The notes: a model not told the origin generated them from the letters alone. A stretch of 10,534 nt of DNA from Lentisphaerota bacterium (GCA_003552565.1 PUNB01000008.1:1-10534), one strand, 5' to 3'. Positions 1 to 6,391 are shown, counted from the stretch's first letter. Made by a program: numbers and translations.

Positions 1-62
1 GACCCCATGCGAAAAGGTGTATGCAGTCTCTACACGCACAAGAAAAATAAAACTTTGTCTCG

Positions 63-77
63 TCCGCCTCAGGCGGA
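63..77. repeat. CCGCC-TCA-GGCGG hairpin, copy 1
   Basis: A six-base stem (TCCGCC/GGCGGA) closes a TCA loop. The same hairpin with a seven-base stem is at 10004-10020, and a relative with a TGAA loop is at 4069-4082. Here and at 10004 it is preceded by AACTTTGTC, which is the minus-strand end of module B, so the hairpin appears to travel embedded in that module. On the minus strand a T-rich stretch follows about 11 bases later, too far for a standard terminator. Confidence 0.6.
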
Positions 78-78
78 T

Positions 79-145
79 CTCGCACCTTGTCCAGTTTTTT
101 TGACTTTGGAATTAGGTTCGGGACAAAGTTCGGGACAAGGTTAAC
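79..145 (+). repeat. Dispersed repeat module B, copy 1
   Basis: About 67 bases running from CTCGCACCTTGTCCAG to GACAAGGTTAAC. It matches 6320-6385 in the same orientation with, by eye, one single-base indel and one T/C substitution. A rearranged inverted copy of its core is at 9991-10034. It contains internal near-direct repeats, TTCGGGACAAAG then TTCGGGACAAGG. It has no coding character and lies in a spacer. Confidence 0.85.
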
Positions 146-151
146 GTCCGG

Positions 152-184
152 CCTGACACCTGAAACCACGCAGTTTCACATAAG
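152..184 (+). repeat. Dispersed repeat module D, left copy
   Basis: The stretch reads CCTGACACCTGAAACC, a short linker and GTTTCACATAAG. The second part is the head of module A. The same combination lies inverted at 3656-3703, just upstream of the GH2 start, so the GH2-recJ pair is bracketed by inverted copies, each 11 or 12 bases from the coding sequence. Confidence 0.75.
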
Positions 185-196
185 ATTGAATAATTA

Positions 197-1918
197 TCAT
201 CCGCTCCGGGAGCTGGGGCGCAGGTCGAGGATTTCCACCTGCGGTTCGGAGTTTCCTCGAAAGGTGTTGATTCGCGGCTTGATGGCCAGGTCCCAAGGGG
301 GCGGGGGCAAGGTTTCCGGCGGCCGGTTAAAAGCGATGAATTTGATGTCAGCTCCGTTGTCTGAGGCAAGCATCCCGCGTGTGTGGTTGCGGCCGGCGCG
401 GACGCTCCATTCGGGAGAGACACCGCGGCATAGGAAAGCCGGTTCGGGATTGCCTTCGCCGAAGGGTTCCATCTGGGCGCGCTCGGAAAAGAAACGCGGT
501 TCCAGCTCTTCCAATTTAATTTCACCGTCGAGTGTCAGATGGGGTATGAGAGTGTCCGCAGTGAGGGTTCTCGAAATGAACGCGGTTAAATCGTTCTGGA
601 GACGCGATAAGTTTTTCCGCGGCACGGACAATCCAGCGGCCATGGCATGGCCGCCCCAGCGGGTGAGCGACTGGGAGACTGAACGCAGAGCCTGAACGAT
701 GTTGACCCCGGGGATACTGCGGGCGGAACCGCTGTAAGTTTCTTCATCCTCACGGGAGAGAACGATGACGGGTCGATGGTAATCCCGGAGCAGCCGGGAG
801 GCGACGATACCCAGAACGCCGGGGTGCCATTCCTGATGATGAACAATAACGATGACATTCCGGGAGGAAAAACCGGATTCGACCAGCTGCTGCTTGGCTT
901 GCTGGTAAACTTCTTCTTCTTCCTGCTGACGCAGTTTATTGGCCTGATCGACGGCGCCGGCCAGGCGACTGGACTCGCGCATACTGGTGGTGTTCAGCAG
1001 GGAGAGGCTTAGATCGGCTTTGCCCATGCGGCCGGGGGCGTTCAGCCTGGGAGCCAGGCGAAAGCCGATGTCGATGGTGCTGAAGGTGTCTTTTCCATCC
1101 AAGTCGGCATATTCGCACAAAGCCCGAATACCGGGGCGGCGCTGGCTGGCGAGCACCGGCAGCCCGTGCCGAACCAGAAGTCTGTTTTCGCCTTTCAGGG
1201 GAACAATATCGGCGACGGTACCGAGGGCAACCAGATCCAGGTATTCCTTCAAGTCGGTGGCGAAGCCGCCCAGCCCCTGTTGGCGGCCGTATTTAAGAAA
1301 GGCGTGAGAGAGCTTGAAGGCGACCCCTACTCCGGCCAGGCCGGAGGAGGCGGGCGGGGTGCCGGGAAGTTTGGGGTTGATCACCGCCAGAGCCGCCGGC
1401 AGTTCATCGCCGGGTTCATGATGATCGGTGATGATTACGTCCACTCCCGAATTTTCGGCTTCTGCAACCGCTTCCAGGCTGTTGATGCCGCAGTCAACCG
1501 AGACCAGCAGAGAATAGGAACCGCCAATCGTTTTTTTGACGGACTCGGGGGTCAGGCCGTAGCCGTCATCGACCCGATGAGGAATGAAAACTTCGGTTTC
1601 ACCGCCGTTTTCATTGAGAACCCGAGAGAGCAGGACGGCGGCGGTGATGCCGTCGACATCGTAATCGCCGTGGATAAGGATTTTTTCTCTTTCCCGCACC
1701 GCCTGCCATAAACGCGAGGCGGCTGCTTCCGCGCCGGGCATGAGAAAGGGGTCCTGCAACCGGCTGAGGGCGGGATGCAGGAAATCGTCCAGATCCGACG
1801 GTGTCAGGCCGCGGTTTGCCAGAATCAGCGCGGCTGGACGGGTGAGATCGCAGGATGCCTGCAGTTCGGATACAAGCTGCTGGTTACTGTTTGTCACTTG
1901 CCATAGAAAGCGGTCCAT
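197..1918 (-). CDS. recJ: Single-stranded-DNA-specific exonuclease RecJ
   Basis: RecJ is a cytoplasmic 5'-to-3' single-strand DNA exonuclease of the DHH phosphoesterase family, acting in recombinational and mismatch repair. The 573-residue product has normal RecJ length and all expected landmarks: the metal-binding motif DYDVDG at 85-90, VDCG at 141-144, TDHH at 164-167, and GTVADIVP at 233-240. The DHHA1 domain follows from about 355, with HPGVLGIVASRL, GSARSIPG (397-404) and GGHAMAAGL (422-430). The C-terminal OB-like domain carries EPFGEGNPEP at 484-493. The ATG is preceded by AGGA about seven bases upstream. The gene begins 25 bases after the GH2 stop on the same strand, so co-transcription is likely although the functions are unrelated. 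All catalytic motifs are intact, so I expect an active enzyme. Confidence 0.96.
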   Translation of the reverse strand: MDRFLWQVTNSNQQLVSELQASCDLTRPAALILANRGLTPSDLDDFLHPALSRLQDPFLMPGAEAAASRLWQAVREREKILIHGDYDVDGITAAVLLSRVLNENGGETEVFIPHRVDDGYGLTPESVKKTIGGSYSLLVSVDCGINSLEAVAEAENSGVDVIITDHHEPGDELPAALAVINPKLPGTPPASSGLAGVGVAFKLSHAFLKYGRQQGLGGFATDLKEYLDLVALGTVADIVPLKGENRLLVRHGLPVLASQRRPGIRALCEYADLDGKDTFSTIDIGFRLAPRLNAPGRMGKADLSLSLLNTTSMRESSRLAGAVDQANKLRQQEEEEVYQQAKQQLVESGFSSRNVIVIVHHQEWHPGVLGIVASRLLRDYHRPVIVLSREDEETYSGSARSIPGVNIVQALRSVSQSLTRWGGHAMAAGLSVPRKNLSRLQNDLTAFISRTLTADTLIPHLTLDGEIKLEELEPRFFSERAQMEPFGEGNPEPAFLCRGVSPEWSVRAGRNHTRGMLASDNGADIKFIAFNRPPETLPPPPWDLAIKPRINTFRGNSEPQVEILDLRPSSRSG

Positions 1919-1943
1919 GAGCGGTCCTGTTGGGAGCTTTGTT

Positions 1944-3644
1944 TTAACCGTTCGCCTCGAGCATGCGTTGCTTTACTGTCTGGTAGGCGATTTTGGGACG
2001 GCGGTATTCATCGACGGTGCCTTTGTTGTTCATAGTGCGCGGTCTTTTTTGCCACCATTCGGCGGTCACTCTTACATCGCAGTACTGCCAGATGGCGGCG
2101 CCGACGATGTCCGGGTGGTTCAGGTAGACGCGCAGGCTTTCATCAAGAACCGTGGCTTGATACTCTTCGCTCCACTTCGCCTGATGACGCTGACGCTCGC
2201 CGTAGATTGCGCCGGCGCCGAATTCACTCATGATGACCGGTTTGCCGGTACCGCCGCTGTCTTCCGAGTGCAGCCATAGCAGGTCTTTTTCCAGACGTTC
2301 TTTGATATCGGCGGGAGTGCCGCTGTACCAGGCGGGGTAGTGGTTCCAGGAAACAATGTCCACCAGGTCCAGGCAGATATCTCTCTGCCCTTTGTTGGAG
2401 GCGAAAGTCACGGGACGGGATGAGTCCAGCCGGCGGATCAGGGAGATGACCCGCGAGTGTTCTTCTCGGCCTTCCGGAGAGATGGAATCGCATTCATTCA
2501 AACATCCCCACATCAGGATGGACGGATGATTGAAGTGATTTTCGATCATTTCCTGGGTTGAATCGGCTATCTGCTGACGGAAACGGGGATGGCTGAAATC
2601 GACGCAGCGAGCGTGTGATTCTTCCCAGACCGCGATTCCCAGTTCATCGCACAGGTCGAGAAAGCGGGCGTCATTTGGATAATGACTGGTGCGGACAAAG
2701 TTGCAGCCCAAATCACGCATGATTTCCAGGTCATTAACCATGGCCTGCAGCGGCAGGGCGCAACCGAATTCGGGATGGTCTTCATGGCGATTGTAGCCGC
2801 GCAAACGTATTTCTTCGCCGTTGAGAAGAAGTTTCCGTCCTTTTACTTCAATCTGACGAAAGCCGATGCGTTCAATCAGGTCATCAACCGCCTGTTCGTT
2901 GTCAAAGAGGCGGGCCGTAATTGTGTGGAGTGCGGGGCTTTGCAAGCTCCACGGACTGACCTCCAGATCGTTGAATTCGCAGCTTAAGGAATATTCGCCT
3001 GCCGCCGGCAGGGTAACGGTTTCCAGTTCTTGTGATTGCGAACATACCTGGATTGCCAGGCGGCGCTGACAATGTTCCTCGGACCAGTTGCGCAGCACCG
3101 CTTTCACTGACAAGCTCCAGTTGCCGTTATTCTGCAGGGCTGGGACGGCCTCCAGGCGTTCAATAAAGACTTTCGGCACGTACTGCAGTTCCACCGGCCG
3201 GGTCAGGCCGCCGTAGGTGTAATAGTCATTTTCCTTATGCAGGGCCGAGTGATCGCCGAACTGATTGTCGACCTCCACAGTAAGTTCGCTTTCTCCTGCT
3301 TTGGCACCGGCGGCGATAACCGCGCTCCAGGGAGTGAAGGCATCGTAATGGGCACCGCCGGCGATACCGTCCAGATAAACAGTGGCGGTGTGCGACACCC
3401 CGCCGAACAACAGGCGCGGAGCCTTGTCCGCGACGGTAGGTATGGCGGTGCGGTACCAGGCGCGGCCGCGGTAAGCTTCCAGTCCGGGCAGTGACTCCCA
3501 GGCGGAGGGAACCTGAATAGAACGGGTGTAGTGAGAAGGCGGCTTGTCAAGGGGGGAGTCGCAGTCAGTTTCAGGAAAAAAATCCCAGCGGCCGTCCAGG
3601 GAACGGGTTTCGCGAATCGTGTGCTGCTGAAATGTTCTAAGCAT
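1944..3644 (-). CDS. Glycoside hydrolase family 2, probable beta-glucuronidase
   Basis: This is a retaining exo-glycosidase with classic GH2 layout: N-terminal sugar-binding jelly-roll domain (about 10-160), Ig-like domain (about 165-265) and TIM barrel (about 268-562). The predicted acid/base is Glu384 in MWGCLNE, and the nucleophile is Glu474 in IMSEFGA. NGEEIRLRGYNRHED (275-289) and RTSHYPND (318-325) are typical of the barrel. The NxK signature that reads the glucuronate carboxylate in beta-glucuronidases appears as Asn539-Asn540-Lys541, in the expected place before the C-terminal RRPK. With 566 residues it is glucuronidase-sized, much shorter than LacZ. No signal peptide is visible, so it should act in the cytoplasm on imported substrate. 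It diverges from a sodium symporter, a likely partner. The Shine-Dalgarno is weak (AAGAGA). Family assignment is firm; glucuronide specificity is inference, with beta-galactosidase-like activity the alternative. Confidence 0.91.
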   Translation of the reverse strand: MLRTFQQHTIRETRSLDGRWDFFPETDCDSPLDKPPSHYTRSIQVPSAWESLPGLEAYRGRAWYRTAIPTVADKAPRLLFGGVSHTATVYLDGIAGGAHYDAFTPWSAVIAAGAKAGESELTVEVDNQFGDHSALHKENDYYTYGGLTRPVELQYVPKVFIERLEAVPALQNNGNWSLSVKAVLRNWSEEHCQRRLAIQVCSQSQELETVTLPAAGEYSLSCEFNDLEVSPWSLQSPALHTITARLFDNEQAVDDLIERIGFRQIEVKGRKLLLNGEEIRLRGYNRHEDHPEFGCALPLQAMVNDLEIMRDLGCNFVRTSHYPNDARFLDLCDELGIAVWEESHARCVDFSHPRFRQQIADSTQEMIENHFNHPSILMWGCLNECDSISPEGREEHSRVISLIRRLDSSRPVTFASNKGQRDICLDLVDIVSWNHYPAWYSGTPADIKERLEKDLLWLHSEDSGGTGKPVIMSEFGAGAIYGERQRHQAKWSEEYQATVLDESLRVYLNHPDIVGAAIWQYCDVRVTAEWWQKRPRTMNNKGTVDEYRRPKIAYQTVKQRMLEANG

Positions 3645-3655
3645 GGTTTGGTTCT

Positions 3656-3703
3656 CTTATGTGAAACTTTGCGGTTTTCAGGTTTCAGTGTTCAGGTGTC
3701 AGG
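3656..3703 (-). repeat. Dispersed repeat module D, right copy
   Basis: On the minus strand this reads CCTGACACCTGAACACTGAA, then ACCTGAAAACC, a short linker and TTTCACATAAG, ending 11 bases before the GH2 start codon. It is the fuller inverted counterpart of 152-184. Because it lies immediately upstream of the GH2 ribosome-binding region, it is probably transcribed as part of the 5' leader. Confidence 0.75.
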
Positions 3704-3716
3704 GACACAATTCAAC

Positions 3717-3773
3717 AAGTCTCCCCCTCAGGGTATCCGGCGTATCGCACCGGCGGTCGGGCTTATATGAAAC
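3717..3773 (-). repeat. Module A copy (outer left)
   Basis: Module A is a roughly 57-59 base element. In consensus orientation it runs AAGTCTCACATAAGCCCG, then a GC-rich hairpin core such as CCGGCGCGATGCGCCGG, then ATACCCCGAGGGAGAGACTT. Good copies have perfect seven-base terminal inverted repeats, AAGTCTC and GAGACTT. This copy is on the minus strand and is slightly diverged at both ends. Confidence 0.8.
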
Positions 3774-3860
3774 ACAATGTTGAATATTGAATGGTGAATT
3801 TTGAAGTGGAACTGGATGGTCTGTCCGAAACTCAACATTCAGAATTCAAGATTCATTATT
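3774..3860 (-). repeat. Module C copy, left arm
   Basis: An AT-rich module containing TGTTGAATATTGAATG, GAATTTTGAAGTGGAACTG, GGTCTGTCCGAAACTCAACA and a TTCATTA end. It is the inverted counterpart of 6459-6545, with a few substitutions and two compensating seven-base indels seen by eye. With its neighbouring module A it forms a 140-base-class inverted repeat around the symporter. Confidence 0.8.
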
Positions 3861-3900
3861 GGGTATACCTCGCGCCGGCGGTCGGGCTTTTGTGAGACTT
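3861..3900 (-). repeat. Module A copy, internally deleted
   Basis: This copy keeps GGGTAT, the right half of the hairpin core and CGGTCGGGCTTTTGTGAGACTT, but lacks most of the GAGGGAGAGACTT end and part of the hairpin. It is colinear with the fuller copy at 6392-6450 in the right-hand array, which has about 22 more bases at this junction. Confidence 0.65.
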
Positions 3901-3926
3901 CGAGACAAAGTTTTTTATGCCGCACC

Positions 3927-3984
3927 AGTCTCTCCCTCGGGGTATCAGGCGCATCGCGCCGGGGGCCGGGCTTGTATGAGACTT
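3927..3984 (-). repeat. Module A copy (inner left)
   Basis: A well-preserved minus-strand copy from AGTCTCTCCCTCGGGGTATC to GCTTGTATGAGACTT. It is preceded by CGAGACAAAGTTTTTTATGC (3901-3920), which corresponds in inverse to the linker at 6286-6310. The pair 3901-3984 and 6229-6310 is therefore a second, inner inverted repeat. Confidence 0.8.
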
Positions 3985-4000
3985 CACGTTGTTGAACGCG

Positions 4001-4098
4001 CTAAACTGCCGGAGTCCCGCCGAATTTTCATAGGTCTTGCGCCCGCTCGCTGAAGCTCGCTGCAACTGCCGCCTGAAGGCGGAACTGTGGCAGTTTAG
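4001..4098. repeat. 98-base stretch with 10-bp terminal inverted repeats
   Basis: The ends are perfect: CTAAACTGCC at 4001-4010 and GGCAGTTTAG at 4089-4098. Inside are a second AACTGCC (4064-4070) that could pair with the same right end, a CCGCC-TGAA-GGCGG hairpin (4069-4082) and a GCTCGCTGAAGCTCGC direct repeat. It could be a MITE-like remnant or a structured leader. No flanking target-site duplication is obvious to me. Confidence 0.5.
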
Positions 4099-4175
4099 TT
4101 TATATAAAGACCCCCGTCTGCTTGTCATACGGGTGAATAGTTCAACAAGCAAAATATGCGTCTGCCTTCCCTGCT

Positions 4176-4197
4176 TGTTTTCCGCCGCCGGAAAACA
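4176..4197. other. Hairpin, nine-base stem
   Basis: TGTTTTCCG and CGGAAAACA close a CCGC loop. It is followed by GGGGAGAATG rather than a T-run, so it is not a standard terminator on the plus strand. On the minus strand it is followed by a GCAGGGAAGG purine stretch. Its role is unknown. Confidence 0.5.
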
Positions 4198-4364
4198 GGG
4201 GAGAATGTAGCGGTGATTGACCGTTGGACATCGCTCCATGAGCTCAAAACGCCCGGCGGCGGGCCGGTCTGCCTTAATGATCAAAGTAAAAAATAAGTAT
4301 AACCTTCTTAGAACGGAACGCAAGCGGAAGGTGTTTTTTACGAAGGGGATTATTTAAGTAAAAA

Positions 4365-4378
4365 CGCTTTGCAAAGCG
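4365..4378. promoter_or_regulatory. 14-bp perfect palindrome, possible operator
   Basis: CGCTTTGCAAAGCG is a perfect dyad 84 bases upstream of the symporter ATG. Symmetric sites of this size and TTTGCAAA centre resemble operators of LacI-family sugar regulators, but no regulator gene is in the window. A weak promoter-like pair overlaps it (TTGCAA at 4369-4374, 16-base gap, TAAATT at 4391-4396), placing the dyad where a repressor could act. Operator function is inference. Confidence 0.35.
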
Positions 4379-4451
4379 GAGGCGAGAAAATAAATTACAT
4401 CTTCGGTTCCGGCGCATATTTCTGCCGGCAATGTAAACGGGCAATTAACAG

Positions 4452-4456
4452 AAAGG
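4452..4456 (+). promoter_or_regulatory. Ribosome-binding site of the symporter
   Basis: AAAGG lies six bases before the ATG at 4463 and nine before a second in-frame ATG at 4466. Either start is possible and they differ by a single methionine. Confidence 0.5.
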
Positions 4457-4462
4457 TTTACA

Positions 4463-6070
4463 ATGATGGAGCATGGATTGATCATTCTGGTGCTGATCGT
4501 GACGTTGTATTACGGACTGAAGCACCGGCCGTGGAAACAGGAGTTTTACTTGGCCGGACGTCAGGCAGGTTCGGTCCAGGTGGCAGGTTCGCTGTTGGCG
4601 ACTTCCCTGGGCGGATCGGCGGTTTTCGGGCTGGTGGGTAAGGCCAGTGAGATAGGCTGGGCAGCGTTCTGGTGGCTCGGCGGCGGCGCGGCCGGTCTGC
4701 TGCTGCTGGGGCTGTTGTGGACGACATCCATGCGGCGGCGGCCGGACAATATTACTTTGCCGCAATGGCTGGCAGCAGGTTACGGGGAGCCGGCGCGCTA
4801 TTTGTCGGCAGTGCTGATCGCTATTATGTGGATCGGAGTGGTTTCCGCCCAATGGATCGCGGCCGGAACGCTTTTGAATTCACTGGCGGGGTGGCCCATG
4901 GCGCTGGGAATCAGCATCATGGCGTTTACGAGTGTAATTTACACCAGCGCTGGCGGCCAGTCGTCGGTGCTGCGAACGGATATACTGCAGACGCTGGCGA
5001 TCTTTGGCAGCCTGCTGCTGACGGCGGTATTTATTATCTTCCAGGAACGCTTGACGGAGCTGATCGAGCTCTTCAGAGTCGCTGCCCGGGCATCCGAAGC
5101 AGAGGGAAACGGACAGGTTGTTTTAACCCCCTTTTCCTGGCTTTCTCTGATGCTGGTGGTCGGGGGAATGTATGTGGTCGGTCCGGATATGTATTCGCGG
5201 GTGGTGGCTGCCAGGAGCGACCGCCAGGCTCGGCGAGGGGCGCTGCTGGCGGCGGCGGGGCTGCTGGGGTGCGCTTTGCTGCTGACTTTTCTGGGGATGT
5301 TCGCGGGAGCCTCCGGCATGGAGGGAGAAGCTGGCGATCAGGCTTTGGCTTGGCTCATTGATCGGCGGCTGCCGTTTCCGCTGTCAAGTTTACTGCAGGC
5401 GGCATTGCTGGCGGCGCTGCTTTCCTCCGCCGACACCTGTATGTTGACCGCAGCCTCGGTGATTAATCTGGACGTGCTGAAAAAACAAGGGAATGACGGT
5501 TCGAAGAAAGTCGGCCGAACCCGTTTGCTGGTGGCGGTGATCGGGGGGGCGGCCGCGGCAGTGGCGATGGTCAGTCCGCGGATTATCGGCAATATCATGA
5601 TGGCTTACGCGGTTTACGCCGGCGGTCTGCTGGTGCCGCTGCTGCTTTTGAGATTTTCCTGGCGTCGGGTGCTGAGGCCGGGATGGGTGTGGACTGCGAT
5701 GGGGCTTGGCGGCGCGGTGCCGCTGGCGGCGCTGATCGGCGGCTGGTTCCCCTCCCCGGACTTTATGCTGAGCCAGGCGATGGCGGGGATGACTGGGGCG
5801 CTTTTATCGGGGGTGTTTTGTCTGATCGCACTGGTGGCGGGGGGGAGACACGGGCACAGGCACACGGACGGACACGGACTGACACGGACTGACACGGACG
5901 GACACGGACGGACACGGACGGACACGGGCGGACGCGGACGGGCACGGACAAAGCCGAGTGCACAACCAAACGCGTATAAACACGAGCTGATGCTGGCTGG
6001 TGTATGTTCGAACTACGGGCGAACTAATCAGGTTTATGTTTGTAGCCGTCGGTCGACTGTGGAGGTATAG
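4463..6070 (+). CDS. Sodium:solute symporter (SSS family) with repeat-derived C-terminal tail
   Basis: This is an inner-membrane Na+-coupled symporter of the SSS/SLC5 family. Signature features are FYLAGR at 28-33, a TSLGGSAVFGLVG helix (48-59), GPDMYSRVVAARSDRQARRG (240-259) and the TM8-like SSADTCMLTAAS at 321-332, where family members place sodium-site hydroxyls. Hydrophobic segments recur from residue 4 to about 459, enough for roughly 12-13 helices. The substrate cannot be read from sequence; the divergent glucuronidase-like GH2 enzyme suggests a glycoside or uronic acid derivative. From about residue 462 the protein is abnormal: HTDGHGLTRTDTDGHGRTRT and onward is encoded by a 10-bp tandem repeat and then run-on spacer sequence to residue 535. 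The native end was probably near 460, and the tail looks like an accident of repeat expansion past a lost stop. Confidence 0.92.
   Translation: MMEHGLIILVLIVTLYYGLKHRPWKQEFYLAGRQAGSVQVAGSLLATSLGGSAVFGLVGKASEIGWAAFWWLGGGAAGLLLLGLLWTTSMRRRPDNITLPQWLAAGYGEPARYLSAVLIAIMWIGVVSAQWIAAGTLLNSLAGWPMALGISIMAFTSVIYTSAGGQSSVLRTDILQTLAIFGSLLLTAVFIIFQERLTELIELFRVAARASEAEGNGQVVLTPFSWLSLMLVVGGMYVVGPDMYSRVVAARSDRQARRGALLAAAGLLGCALLLTFLGMFAGASGMEGEAGDQALAWLIDRRLPFPLSSLLQAALLAALLSSADTCMLTAASVINLDVLKKQGNDGSKKVGRTRLLVAVIGGAAAAVAMVSPRIIGNIMMAYAVYAGGLLVPLLLLRFSWRRVLRPGWVWTAMGLGGAVPLAALIGGWFPSPDFMLSQAMAGMTGALLSGVFCLIALVAGGRHGHRHTDGHGLTRTDTDGHGRTRTDTGGRGRARTKPSAQPNAYKHELMLAGVCSNYGRTNQVYVCSRRSTVEV
5839..5845 (+). other. 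G7 homopolymer at the symporter body-tail junction
   Basis: Seven consecutive G residues lie at the end of the last predicted membrane helix. A one-base slip here moves translation into frames that stop soon afterwards (one at 5890-5892), giving a shorter tail. It could be a phase-variable tract or a site where sequencing errors matter. Confidence 0.45.
5847..5950 (+). repeat. 10-bp tandem repeat, unit GACACGGACG
   Basis: About ten units in register are seen. Clean units are at 5871 and 5881 (ending in T), 5891, 5901 and 5911 (ending in G); more diverged units are at 5847, 5861, 5921, 5931 and 5941. Because 10 is not a multiple of three, the unit is read in all three frames in turn, giving a 10-residue peptide repeat of the TRTDTDGHGR type. 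There are no spacers, so it is not a CRISPR array. A related sequence, CACGGATGGACACTG, occurs at 6178-6192. Confidence 0.92.
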
Positions 6071-6173
6071 TATAATCCCGTGCGAAAGTGGGTAGCGGCC
6101 GAATTTTTGCTGTTGAAAACCTTGTTTCGGAACCGTTTGACGCGGCTCCTGAACCATATTCCGTTCCTGGATA

Positions 6174-6203
6174 AAACCACGGATGGACACTGATTAACAC
6201 TGA
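6174..6203 (+). repeat. Dispersed repeat, ACCACGGATGGACACTG type (module F)
   Basis: ACCACGGATGGACACTGATT followed by AACACTGAT contains two imperfect ACACTGAT units and is related in sequence to the 10-bp GACACGGACG tandem repeat inside the symporter frame. Only one such copy is seen here, so its status as a dispersed repeat rests on that similarity. Confidence 0.4.
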
Positions 6204-6228
6204 TATAAAACGAATAACGACGAACCGT

Positions 6229-6285
6229 GTTTCACATAAGCCCGACCGCCGGCACGGAGCGCCGGATACCCCGAGGGAGATACTT
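6229..6285 (+). repeat. Module A copy (inner right)
   Basis: It runs from GTTTCACATAAGCCCG through a GC-rich core to ATACCCCGAGGGAGATACTT. With the following linker to 6310 (TTGTTGCGGTATAAAAAACC and CTTGTCTCG) it is the inverse of 3901-3984. Confidence 0.8.
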
Positions 6286-6319
6286 GTTGCGGTATAAAAA
6301 ACCTTGTCTCGCACCTTGT

Positions 6320-6385
6320 CTCGCACTTGTCCAGTTTTTTTGACTTTGGAATCAGGTTCGGGACAAAGTTCGGGACAAGGTTAAC
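6320..6385 (+). repeat. Dispersed repeat module B, copy 2
   Basis: Nearly identical to 79-145, over 6 kb away and in the same orientation, differing by one missing C and one T/C change. It is preceded by CTTGTCTCGCA (6303-6313), a short duplication of its own start. It is the main block absent from the left-hand array. Confidence 0.85.
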
Positions 6386-6391
6386 AACGCG

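Larger units (their letters stand above)
1..196. other. Repeat-derived spacer downstream of recJ
   Basis: No gene is supported here. The stretch starts with ATGCGAAAAGGT (8-19), which recurs at 9959-9970. It continues with a small hairpin (63-77), a long copy of repeat module B (79-145) and a copy of module D ending in TTTCACATAAG (152-184). The last module stops 12 bases short of the recJ stop codon. No hairpin followed directly by a T-run is seen on the minus strand, so no intrinsic terminator for recJ is called. Confidence 0.7.
3645..4462. other. Divergent spacer between GH2 and the symporter
   Basis: This 818-base spacer must hold the promoters of both divergent genes. The GH2-proximal half (3656-3984) is almost wholly repeats: module D, then an inverted array A-C-A-B'-A. 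Next come a 98-base stretch with 10-bp terminal inverted repeats (4001-4098) and a nine-base-stem hairpin (4176-4197). About 4200-4360 is AT-richer and shows nothing I recognise. A 14-bp palindrome (4365-4378) lies before the symporter. Open frames here, including one of 155 codons on the minus strand, read through the repeats and resemble no protein I know. Confidence 0.7.

Noticed and set aside
63..77. Intrinsic terminator for recJ
   Set aside because: The stem is only six bases and the T-rich stretch begins about 11 bases after it on the minus strand, so the standard geometry is missing.
3856..4323. A 155-codon minus-strand frame upstream of GH2
   Set aside because: About a third of it is translation of modules A and B', and the rest crosses the TIR-bounded element and a hairpin. 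No domain or good start is visible.
3645..4462. A tRNA or riboswitch in the divergent spacer
   Set aside because: Hairpins are present but no cloverleaf, T-loop motif or recognised riboswitch core could be traced.
4672..5361. A 229-codon plus-strand frame inside the symporter
   Set aside because: It is a shadow of the GC-rich symporter gene in another frame, with low-complexity Gly/Arg/Ala composition and no family features.
5847..5950. Possible CRISPR or short-spacer array
   Set aside because: Units are 10 bp and directly abutting with no unique spacers.
6071..6076. TATAAT as a promoter -10 box
   Set aside because: It is a perfect match, but no acceptable -35 hexamer is found 15-19 bases upstream, and no gene starts within 800 bases downstream.
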